This document shows positions 9,101 through 15,566 of a stretch of 15,566 nucleotides of DNA, in pieces (the stretch's first letter is position 1; each line of letters begins with the position of its first letter). The notes beneath the pieces are model-generated. The model was given only the letters and a program-made list of their open reading frames with translations, searched no databases and was not told where the DNA came from. Position numbers and translations under genes: made by a program. Source of the DNA: Ettlia oleoabundans (taxonomy: Eukaryota > Chlorophyta > Chlorophyceae > Chlamydomonadales); the NCBI GenBank assembly GCA_019693395.1, contig JAAMXP010002524.1, forward strand, positions 2,599 through 18,164, read 5' to 3'.

Positions 9101-11909
9101 GCACTTCAAGTACAACCCGGAGGCGGAGATGGCGCGGGAGCTGCGGGACGCACGTGTGGCGGAGCTGGAAAGCGAGAATGAGGCACTCAAGCAGCACTTG
9201 CAGCGCCTGGAGGCAGCAGCACCGGCGCAACAGGAGCAGCAGCAACAGGTGTGGGAGAAGTTGGGTTGGGGGAAAGAAGACTGCCTGATTTGAGCTGATG
9301 AGGTCTTGCATATTAAGGCAAGCTCACGGCTTCTAGGCAGTTGAAATGTTGGGCAGCAAACACATGCAGATATATTTTCATTTAGACAGGACGTGGGTTG
9401 TGTGGCAGCAGTCATTATTAAGTGCAATGCAGCAAACCTTTTGAATCCAGCAACCCTGCTTCACCCCCAACCGCAGAATGCCGCTGGGTCAGGCAGTGCC
9501 ACCCCATCAGCGGTGGTGGGCGGCAGCATGCGGGTGGCTCAATTGGAGGGTGAGACCAACCTGCTGCGCCGCAAGGTGGCGGAGCTGCAGAAGGGCATGG
9601 ACCGGCTCCAGCAGGTAGGCATGCACGGCCCAATTTTGCTTGTAGCACACCGCTACATTGTAGCCAGCCGGCCAGCAGAGCTCAACCACCACTGTTGCTC
9701 GTCTGGGAAGCCGAGCTTGTCTGCGCCCCAACAATCGCACAGCAATTTACTGACACGCAATATACCTGCGTGTGTGTTTCCAGGTGTTTAACAAGCAGAT
9801 CACATTGTTCAGGGAGGCTGTGTACCTGCTGTTTGGGTATCGCCTGGAGATGGCAACAGACGCATCAGCTAGGTGGGCCTCCCGCCAGCTGTATCATGTC
9901 GATACAGAGCGACAGCTGTTCTGTATGGCAGCGTGTACAAGTGGCCTTATGGCTATTTGGACAGCACCATGGCCCAGCATGGCATCCAGGTCGCTCCCCA
10001 GCTGGCAACAGGAGCGTGGCTCAATCCTGCTGCCAGGCTGGCAGCATACTGTCATGCTCGCAGGGCGGGCCAGGCGTTTTGGTCTGTGTTCTGTGTGCTG
10101 TTGTTTACCCATTCTAGTTAGTTTTTACTTGATTTCATGCATGCAGGGAATTCAAGGCGCAGTTTGTGTTGCGGCCACAACACGCTGAGGACGCTTCCAG
10201 CCAGCTGGTGTTTCGCATGCTGAGAGACAACCGCATGGTGCTGGTGCCCACGGAGCTCAGGTGAGGCACCAAATCCAGCGGCAAAGCAGGGGCTATAACC
10301 TCCGTCCCTTTGTTAACAAATGGCACGGATGGCTAGTGAATGGGGAAGTGCATCATCCAGGCCACTACAGCTGCTGTAAACTGCTGGCTGTCACCTGTCC
10401 ACCCGCACAAAAGCAACAAGTTGCCTCTTGTCCTGCAGTGTGCGGCTTCAACGTGAGGTTGAGACGTTCATTGATCGCTTCCGCTCTATCCCCGCCTTCA
10501 CTGCCAACCTCACAATGGAGTACTTCCAGAAGCAGACACAAAGCTAGCCAGCTAGCCAGGCCTTGCACCTCCAAGGCCTCTGCTGTTTTAAACAGGTACA
10601 GGTGTGCTCTCGTGCTAGCCCCAAACTGGGATGCTGGTGCTAGTTGTGTAATAGGAGAGTGCAGCCAGCCGCAAGAAAGCCAGAGGGCAATGGGCCAGCT
10701 ACATGTGTTGGGCCACACTAGCTACCTGGAACAACCAGTGGGCTGGCAGCGGTTCAGCAGGTAGCCTAAACCCTTATTGTAGTTTTCCCAGAGATGTGTA
10801 ACAGCAGTTGAGGATGCTTGCTCGGTTGTGAAGCTGAGTTGGGAGCTGGGGCCGGTTCACCCAGTACCTGGTCAACCCCACTGTACAAGCGCAGCAGTAT
10901 GACCACTCACCTGGGTGCGCGAAGTGTGCCCCGGAACTTCTGCTGGCTGATGAGCGGTAGGATGGTGGCGTAGGTGCCGTCCTCCAATTCCGCCAGCAAG
11001 AACTGGGGTCAGCATGGGGGTGGAGAGCAAGTGATGGTGTGCATAATGGAGCTTGAAGTGCGTGCATGTGCAAACAGAGTGAACTGCAAAGTCCATGGCT
11101 GTCACCAGTAGGGCACCGGCGAGAACTGGGCTTGTGGAGCTGCTCCCAGCCTAAGGCAAAGCATACGTGCCATCACAGCCCAGTGAGTCACCTGCGTCTC
11201 CGGTGGCAGCTCCCGCGCCGTCTTGCCCCACTCTGGCGTCATCCACCACAGCTTGTTACGGGCACAGCACAACCAATGCTTGCAGCGCAGCTGCATGACG
11301 TGTAGCCGCGCAACGTGCAGGCAGAGATACACACTGAGATATTGGAAAATGCCAAGGTGACTGGATTGCCGCAAACTAATCCACTTGCACGCATCACCTC
11401 TGCACCCTGCATTGCACAACCCCACATCACCCGCTTCTTCCACCACAGCGTGGCATTCTCACCACTCCTAGAGAAAAGTCCTCGATGGCCGTTGGCCCCT
11501 TGGTGGCCGCCAAGCTGAGCAGCACCATGTCTGTGGCGGCTGACTGCGGGTGCGGCACCAGCGCCTGTGGTGTGATGCGGTCCAGCAGCACCACGCCATC
11601 ACCCACAGTCACCTGGCCATCAGCAAAGGCAATGGGCAGCAGCCCAGCTGCAGCACCACTACAGGTGCTCCCACTACTGCCTGGCCTATTGGCTGTGGCT
11701 CCATTGATGGCCTGAGCACCTTGGGCAGCAGTGGCACCGTTAGCACTGTACTGCTGCTGAGCGGGCTCAGTGTCACTTGGCTGCTGCGAGGGCTGCTGCG
11801 AGGGCTGCTGCTGCTGCTGCTGCTTCTCCATAGTCGAAAATGCCAACTTGCTGTTGCTGCCGCTGGAATGGTCGTCGCCGCGGCGCCCGCTACGCTTGCT
11901 GCCGCCCAT
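171..11909 (-). CDS. Raffinose synthase / alkaline alpha-galactosidase family protein (SIP1-type, GH36-like), 19 exons, C-terminus off the left edge
   Basis: Spliced translation gives about 979 residues before the left edge. Seen in order: low-complexity Gln-rich N-terminus (1-95); N-terminal beta domain with KLWWMTP (162-168); GWCSWDSFY (286-294); VVIDDGWQ (319-326); a long insertion (about 336-505); [11 protein letters not shown] (507-517); YIYCWHG (550-556); GVKVDCQ with candidate nucleophile Asp632; RASDDF (692-697), where an Asp is the likely acid/base; [28 protein letters not shown] and GVFNLQG. These are family hallmarks. Known relatives transfer or hydrolyse alpha-galactosyl groups of raffinose-type sugars, usually in the cytosol. 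Whether this one is a synthase or a galactosidase cannot be told by eye. Start: ATG at 11909; an in-frame upstream exon is not excluded. The last expected residues, after PISLQ, lie beyond the window. The family call is very secure; intron 3 is the unusual part. Confidence 0.93.
740..796. repeat. GGCA/CAGG-rich microsatellite
   Basis: Irregular tandem copies of the tetranucleotide CAGG/GGCA with AGG and CAGC variants, within GH36 intron 18 (585-859). No coding content is supported. Confidence 0.8.
1311..1328. repeat. Alternating purine-pyrimidine tract
   Basis: GCGCGCGCACGCGCGCGT, 18 nt of strictly alternating purine and pyrimidine, lies in GH36 intron 17, about 20 nt from the exon 17 donor and next to an A8/T8 run. 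Such tracts can adopt Z-DNA; nothing here shows that this one does. Confidence 0.6.
4141..4192. repeat. GT microsatellite followed by G-run tract (C-rich in the host transcript)
   Basis: A short (GT)n array leads into at least five runs of three or more G on the plus strand. On the GH36 coding strand it reads as C-rich sequence shortly before the exon 10 acceptor, so it may serve as the pyrimidine tract. The plus strand has the layout of a potential G-quadruplex. Confidence 0.75.
4488..4721 (-). other. GH36 intron 8: stop-free, multiple of three, repeat-rich donor
   Basis: The segment is 234 nt (78 codons) with no stop in the frame of exons 8 and 9, so one open frame runs through exon 8, the intron and exon 9. 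The donor end is a 9-nt tandem repeat (CACCCACAC on the plus strand, about 4695-4723) offering several overlapping GT sites. The acceptor CACCCTGCAG at 4488 is good, and exons on both sides fit the frame with the intron removed. Confidence 0.6.
6391..6735 (+). promoter_or_regulatory. Probable MAD1 promoter and 5' UTR, inside the host intron
   Basis: These 345 bp lie between the host exon 4 acceptor (minus strand) and the MAD1 ATG. Any MAD1 promoter not overlapping host exons must fit here. A short AT-rich patch, GAAAAAATTAG near 6463-6473, is the only element that stands out; no clear TATA box or other named motif was recognised. Confidence 0.45.
6736..10547 (+). CDS. MAD1: Mitotic spindle assembly checkpoint protein MAD1, nine exons, 742 residues
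   Basis: MAD1 homodimers bind MAD2 at unattached kinetochores and nuclear pores and start the mitotic checkpoint. Exons: 6736-7631, 7799-8027, 8202-8427, 8633-8865, 9054-9248, 9477-9614, 9784-9872, 10147-10260, 10439-10547 (TAG stop). All phases agree; introns are 167-274 nt. Seen: a basic KRRR at residues 8-11, then long Glu/Gln/Ala/Arg-rich coiled coil from about 55 to 640, including ILASYDEE (exon 3). The Mad2-interacting motif RVLHFKYNP is at 542-550 within a conserved [11 protein letters not shown] context. The C-terminal RWD-like domain starts [19 protein letters not shown] (640-658) and ends [14 protein letters not shown] near the stop. The length is close to known MAD1 proteins (about 720). 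The ATG at 6736 is chosen because the open frame further upstream has only non-ATG starts. It lies entirely inside GH36 intron 3. Confidence 0.94.
8028..8201 (+). other. MAD1 intron 2, non-canonical GC-AG with tandem acceptor
   Basis: Exon 2 ends in CAG and is followed by GCAAGC, matching the GC-AG donor consensus; no GT donor nearby keeps the frame. The 3' end reads TAGCAG, so splicing after either AG is in frame and would add or drop one Gln before MGDKAEQ. The unspliced frame meets a stop at 8100, so the intron must be removed for full-length protein. Confidence 0.7.
10647..10801 (+). terminator. Candidate chlorophyte poly(A) signals (TGTAA) for MAD1
   Basis: TGTAA occurs at 10647-10651 and 10797-10801, about 100 and 250 nt after the MAD1 stop at 10547. 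TGTAA is the established poly(A) signal of chlorophyte nuclear genes. Both copies lie before the host intron's donor (10910), so a MAD1 transcript ending here would stay within the host intron. The rest of 10548-10910 shows nothing else recognisable. Confidence 0.6.
10911..11909 (-). other. GH36 gene, exons 1-3 (N-terminal domain), right of the nested MAD1
   Basis: Exon 1 is 11463-11909 (149 codons, ends phase 0, donor GTGAGA). Exon 2 is 11192-11290 (33 codons, phase 0, donor GTGACT). Exon 3 is 10911-11002 (30 codons plus 2 bases, donor GTGAGT). Introns 1 and 2 are 172 and 189 nt. Exon 1 carries the Gln-rich tail and a segment around [16 protein letters not shown] that matches the start of the family domain. 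Exon 2 carries [10 protein letters not shown] and ends PPETQ. Exon 3 continues FLLAELEDG and ends FRGTLRAP plus AG. Taken alone this block would look like a truncated GH36 fragment, but the donor and phase show that it continues at 6390. Confidence 0.9.
11779..11824 (-). repeat. Coding tandem repeat giving a Gln-rich tract in the GH36 N-terminus
   Basis: On the plus strand the 12-mer GGCTGCTGCGAG occurs twice in tandem and runs into a CTG triplet array. On the coding strand this makes six Gln after Lys29 followed by Pro-Ser-Gln-Gln repeats (about residues 30-45). The tract is likely disordered and prone to length change. Confidence 0.85.
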
Positions 11910-12610
11910 CTTCTTCAGCGACGGCTCCGCGACGGCAGCGCAGTGCAGTCGAGTGGTGCGCTGCGACCGGATGGGCAAGCGTCTAACAGGCTGTAGGGGG
12001 CCTCCAAGCCTGCAACAGGGGTAAGGGAGGCAGGAGGTGCCAGCTGCCAGCTAGACGGGCGGTGTCGGAGACGGCAACGGGGGGTTGGCCAGGGTGCTTG
12101 GCGCCGATCACCCATTGATGCGCAATGGCGACAGCAGAGCGCTTGCCTGGAAGGAGCGGAGGTCAGATAGCGCGAATTGGTGGACAGGCTTGCCAGCGTA
12201 CGTAGCATTATACCACTCTAGCGCTGTGCCATAAATAGGCGTTGCTCAAAGGACAGCCAGTAGAACCGCGGCCGCTGGCCAGCAAAGCCGGGAGCTGCCT
12301 TGGAGCGCTTGCTGCCGAGAGTGACTATGCAGCAAGAACCAGCAACGAGCAGTAGAATAATGTAATCTCCCCCGAAACGGGCGGGCCCCGTTTTTTTGCG
12401 GCCCAGGAGGGTCATTGCCAGGTGGACTGTGATTTAGGTGGACAGGTTCATGGGGAAGGAAAAAAATAGTTCTTCGCATCTGTTTGCATGGTTGTCACCC
12501 ATACCGAAGTCCATTTGAACCCACAAACGCCCAACCCACGAGGGTGCCTTTCAACCAAGCTCCGGGACGGTTTGGCGTCTAGGGGCTCATTGGAGACAGT
12601 CGTGTTTGAT
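11910..12610. promoter_or_regulatory. Shared upstream region between divergent GH36 and EED/FIE genes
   Basis: About 700 bp separates the proposed GH36 ATG (minus strand) from the proposed EED ATG (plus strand), so both promoters and 5' UTRs should lie here. AT-rich elements in an otherwise GC-rich stretch include ATAAATA at 12231-12237 and TTATACC around 12209-12215, either of which could act as a TATA-like element. A strong inverted repeat with a T run is annotated separately. A possible acceptor (CCCCCTACAG on the minus strand, near 11990) means a non-coding or short coding first exon of the GH36 gene could also be here. No transcription start can be fixed from sequence alone. Confidence 0.55.
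12375..12397 (+). other. Inverted repeat followed by a T run in the divergent promoter region
   Basis: A 7-bp perfect stem, AAACGGG and CCCGTTT, with a 5-nt loop (CGGGC), is followed directly by more T (seven in all from 12391). The shape resembles a small-RNA or Pol III-type end, but no tRNA or snRNA could be recognised just upstream on the plus strand. It may be a chance palindrome or a protein-binding site. Confidence 0.4.
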
Positions 12611-15519
12611 ATGGGAACCGGTGGGAGCTGGTGCTATAAGGAGATGGCTTGGTGGGTGCCCACCAGCGCTCAGCTGGCACCCACCTACTGCCGCTGCTTC
12701 AGCCCCCGTCAGTGCAACGCCCACTCCTTCGTTTGCTACTTTTGCAGGCTAGTCGAGGGACACCGTCAGCCAATCTACTGCGGAGCATTCAACCACTATG
12801 CGCCGCACCTGGGCAACCTTCTAGCTACAGTTGGCGGTCACCGGGTGCGTGAAGCTGCGGCAGTGCGGCTGCTGTGGGGCTGAGTCGGGGGTGGGGCTGC
12901 TTGAGCCCCGTGGGCCTATACTGGGGAGTTTGTTTGTTGGAATCAAGCCTCCTGGCATCAAGGAAACCATGCATGGAGGTGAGAGGGTGCTGAAGCTTGT
13001 CAGTGCTTGGTGGACGGAATAATTCCTTGATTCAGCTCCCAAATGAGCTGCACCAAGCAATGGCTGCGCCTCCCCCTGATGGCTTGCATTGCACCTCAAA
13101 GCCCCCCCAGTGGAGTTCAAGCGTTTTTGCCGCGCGCGCCGCCCCGCCTCCCCCCCACCCACCCACCCCCGCCCCCTCCCCCGCCCTGCCCAGGCCACAA
13201 TTTACAACTGCCTCCCTGGTGGCGAGATGACCGTGTTGCAAGTGTTTGCAGATGCTGATGTGAGTTCCCAGCAGCCTGATGTTGCCCATGTCTGCGCAAC
13301 ACATTGCTACGAGTACCTGCACAGCTGCGTAGTATTTGTCGCACACCACACCATACTGCGCCCGCTTTGCAGTCCAGTGAGGAGTACTATGCTTGCACCT
13401 GGTCTGTGGACGCGCCCAGCGGCGCTCCTCTGCTGCTTCTGGCGGGCAAGAACGGGTTATTGCTGGCCGTAAATGCGCTGACGGGCACGCTTGAGGCCTG
13501 CCTTGAGGGGCACGGGTCCGCCATCAATGATGTTGCGGTGCACCCCACCCGCCCACAGCTGGTGGCCACAGCCAGCCGGGACCACAGCCTGCGCCTGTGG
13601 AACCTGCGCACAAGGTGAGTGCTAGTGATGGGAGGGCTGTAGAGGCGGTGGTGGTGCTGCAGCTGGACGGCAATGCATGGGGCTGTATGGCTGGAAGAGG
13701 GACGTGGTGTACAAGCTTTGGTGCAGGGGTGGGTATGGGATGTTGGGGACAGCCGCAGTACGGTTGCTGTCATTGATTATAAGGAGTCAAACCTACTTTG
13801 CCGGCTCCGCAGCTTCGGCTTCAGCTTCAGCTGCGACTCGGTGGTTTCCTGAGGCCGTGTGCCGGGAACCACCCCAGCCTGGGTCCAGGGTTGGTCCACC
13901 TGTCCTGCAAGTCCTTACCCCACCCTTTGCTGGTCTGCCGGCCCGCCCCGCCTGGATCGCTTCTGCTTGCTTCACTGTCCCCCTTTGGCCTCTGAACTGT
14001 TCTTGCTGCCTGTCCATGGTGCAGATGCTGCGTGCTGCTGTTCCAGGGCGATGGCGGGCACCGCAATGAGGTGCTGACGCTGAGCTGGAAGCAGGGGGCA
14101 GACTGCCTGCTGTCAGGTGAGGGCTGCGGCAGGGGGGCTATCAGCTGGGGGCGCTGGGTGGTGCCACTGCGAGCTCCAAGGCTTGCTGCTGTCAGCTGGG
14201 CGTTGTGGGGGCTGCACCTTGGTGCAAGTGGCGAGGCTGCACCAAAAAAGCCGGGCTGGCAGACCTGATCCGCCGGCTGCATTTATCACGACAGCCAGCA
14301 AGCACGGATGCATGCACGCACGCTCGCACGCATCTTCAAGATCCAGTAACCTTTTACAACACAAATGTACCGACATCGTCCCGATGACATGTTATCCATA
14401 AACTACAATATGCACTGCAGCGGGCATGGACAACCAAATTAAGATCTGGTCGTTAGAGCAGCACCAGCACTCACTAGCAGCCAGTGACAAGTGGAAGCCA
14501 GGCGGGCCCCGCGCCTTTGCCACGGGCCACGTCACCATGCCGGTGTTTTCCACAGAAGTGGGTGGCTGCGGAGCCTGGCTGGGATGCAAGTGTGTGGGGC
14601 CCCGGATCGCTTGGTGTGCAGCTCATGCAGTGTCGCTTCAACTGTTCCACTACCTATGTATCGTGTTGTGCATACCTCGCCACCCTGCCATTTCACACCA
14701 TGATATGTTATGGTACGGCATGTCAGGCATGCGATCCATCGCCATGCGCCCCGTCGCACCTTTGCTTTCTTAGCGCAGAGAGTGCACTGGAACTACGTGG
14801 ACTGCGTGCGCTGGCTGGGTGACTTTGTGCTCAGCAAGTCGGTGGACAACCTGGTGATGCTGTGGCGCCCTGACACATCCACAGCGCAGCATGCCAAGGA
14901 TGGAGATGTCCTGCTGGTGCAGGTGGGGCGGAGCAGGGGCTGGTCTTCTGTTGCACACATCTGGGCAGGGCTGGGCACCCCACCTGCGCCTGCTGCCTGT
15001 GTCCTTGCCATGCACCCGCCCCGCCTCCACTCCCCGCCTGCAGGAGTTGCACCGGAAAGATTGCGCCAACATGTGGTGGCTGCGCTTTGCACTTGACTAC
15101 TGGTGCACTGTGCTGGCGGTGGGCACTAGTTCAGGCAAAGTGCTGTTGTACGACCCCCACATGCAGCAGGCGAGGGCGGCAGCAGGGCGGTGTGGCCCTG
15201 GTACAGGCCTGGTCGCGGAATTTAACAGGAGCGGCCTTTGCAGTTGGCTGTCAGACCTTCGCAACCCTAAAGGGTCCTGCCAGCGCATGCAAGTGCCGCC
15301 CTCACCACACCGTCGTCACCATTCCACCGCTGTTCGATGGCAACAAGTTCACGGCCCTGTGCCCCCTCGCCTTCTGGCTCCCTTGCAGCGGCACCCCAAG
15401 GCATGGCTCAAACCACGGAGGCTTGCAGCTAAGGAGCAACGGCTGACGGTGCGGCAGACAGCGGTATCCTTTGACGGGTCGCTGGTGGTAGCCTGCCATG
15501 AGGACGGCAGCCTCACACG
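12611..15519 (+). CDS. FIE: Polycomb group WD40 protein EED/FIE/ESC (PRC2 subunit), nine exons, 3' end just off the right edge
   Basis: EED/FIE is the WD40 scaffold of PRC2; it reads H3K27me3 and stimulates the E(z) methyltransferase. Exons: 12611-12651, 12748-12844, 13194-13259, 13373-13614, 14025-14116, 14421-14557, 14779-14922, 15044-15200, 15429-15519, giving 355 residues against about 370 for plant FIE. Seen: PIYCGAFN and LLATVGGHRATIYNC (blade 1), EEYYACTW and LLLAGKNG (2), GHGSAINDV to SRDHSLRLWN (3), GHRNEVLTLSW to AGMDNQIKIW (4), NYVDCVRWLGDFVLSKSVDN (5), MWWLRFALDYW to GKVLLYD (6), VRQTAVSFDGS to EDGSLTR (7). A donor GTGCGC at 15520 probably precedes a final Trp-Asp exon; without it the frame stops at 15544. 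The 15200 donor (GTACAG) is the least certain. The start could instead be the in-frame ATG at 12488. Introns 2, 4 and 5 (349, 410, 304 nt) hold nothing recognisable beyond C-rich tracts. Confidence 0.92.
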
Positions 15520-15566
15520 GTGCGCAGCCACGGGGGCTCAATGACGGTGGTGTGTGTGTGGGGGGG

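Larger units (their letters stand above)
6391..10910 (-). other. GH36 intron 3 (4520 nt), containing the whole MAD1 gene on the opposite strand
   Basis: On the minus strand exon 3 ends CACCCAG followed by GTGAGTGG at 10910. Exon 4 begins after CTCTCTGCAG, whose last base is 6391. Exon 3 ends with two bases (AG) of a codon and exon 4 opens with one base (G), giving Arg213. The joined protein reads from FRGTLRAP through RKGSMDHA to LRMESGD, which is the order expected in the family. The other 17 complete introns of the gene are 132-372 nt. Seen: sites, phase, size. Inferred: removal as a single intron. Confidence 0.85.

Noticed and set aside
8441..9427. 328-residue open frame on the minus strand
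   Set aside because: It runs antisense through MAD1 exons and introns, has no recognisable domain, and is Cys/Ser/Ala-rich as expected for the shadow of GC-rich coding DNA.
9873..9907. A 35-nt intron in MAD1 leading to an exon beginning [10 protein letters not shown]
   Set aside because: A single 274-nt intron (9873-10146) joins exon 7 to [10 protein letters not shown] in the same phase. The result aligns with the MAD1 C-terminal domain without the extra piece, and the intron size is close to its neighbours.
171..11909. Two separate, truncated raffinose synthase genes either side of MAD1
   Set aside because: The right block has only the N-terminal domain and the left block only what follows it. 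Splice sites and phase at 10911/6390 match, and no family segment is missing or duplicated.
11910..11978. Extension of the GH36 N-terminus to 11978
   Set aside because: That open frame begins with TTG, not ATG; the first ATG in frame is at 11909. A spliced upstream exon remains possible.
12488..12610. EED start at the in-frame ATG 12488
   Set aside because: Not excluded, but similarity to FIE/EED starts only near the YK of exon 1, so the shorter start was chosen.
15520..15544. TGA at 15542-15544 as the true end of EED
   Set aside because: Reading through gives RCAATGAQ after EDGSLT, while the family continues with a Trp-Asp pair. A GTGCGC donor at 15520 in phase 2 fits a further exon better.
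1..15566. CRISPR array, tRNA, rRNA, transposon ends
   Set aside because: No regularly spaced repeats, cloverleaf, rRNA motif, transposase frame or paired terminal repeats were recognised; the repeats present are simple microsatellites.

Overview
The window looks like nuclear DNA of a GC-rich green alga (Chlorophyta; a Trebouxiophyceae/Chlorella-type alga is my guess). The genes are dense with short GT-AG introns, mostly 100-400 nt with GTGAGT/GTGGGT donors and TGCAG acceptors. Protein families are plant-like, and TGTAA, the chlorophyte poly(A) signal, lies downstream of the one complete gene. No bacterial operon, rRNA, tRNA, CRISPR array or transposon was recognised.

Three genes are supported by splicing the reading frames exon by exon, with phases agreeing at each junction I could test. 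(1) Minus strand, 11909 down past the left edge: a plant-type raffinose synthase/alkaline alpha-galactosidase (SIP1, GH36-like) with 19 visible exons encoding about 979 residues; only the last C-terminal residues are outside. (2) Plus strand, 6736-10547: a complete nine-exon, 742-residue MAD1 spindle-checkpoint protein with its Mad2-binding motif and C-terminal globular domain. (3) Plus strand, 12611 to the right edge: a nine-exon EED/FIE/ESC WD40 protein, the histone-reading subunit of Polycomb Repressive Complex 2, lacking only its last few residues.

The main result is architectural. The whole MAD1 gene, with its 5' region and poly(A) signals, sits antisense inside one 4520-nt intron of the GH36 gene, whose other introns are 132-372 nt. 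GH36 exons 1-3 lie to the right of MAD1 and exons 4-19 to the left. The flanking exon ends carry canonical GTGAGT and CTGCAG sites, share phase 2, and join without a gap in the family alignment. A gene caller could easily report this as two broken GH36 genes.

The GH36 and EED genes are divergent and share about 700 bp of upstream sequence (11910-12610). Their products act in unrelated processes (galactoside metabolism, mitotic checkpoint, Polycomb silencing), so any link is through shared regulatory DNA and head-on transcription, not a common pathway. Other points: a roughly 170-residue insertion with a hydrophobic helix in the GH36 catalytic barrel, a stop-free 3n intron inside that insertion, a GC-AG intron in MAD1, and RLQ in place of RLK in MAD1.
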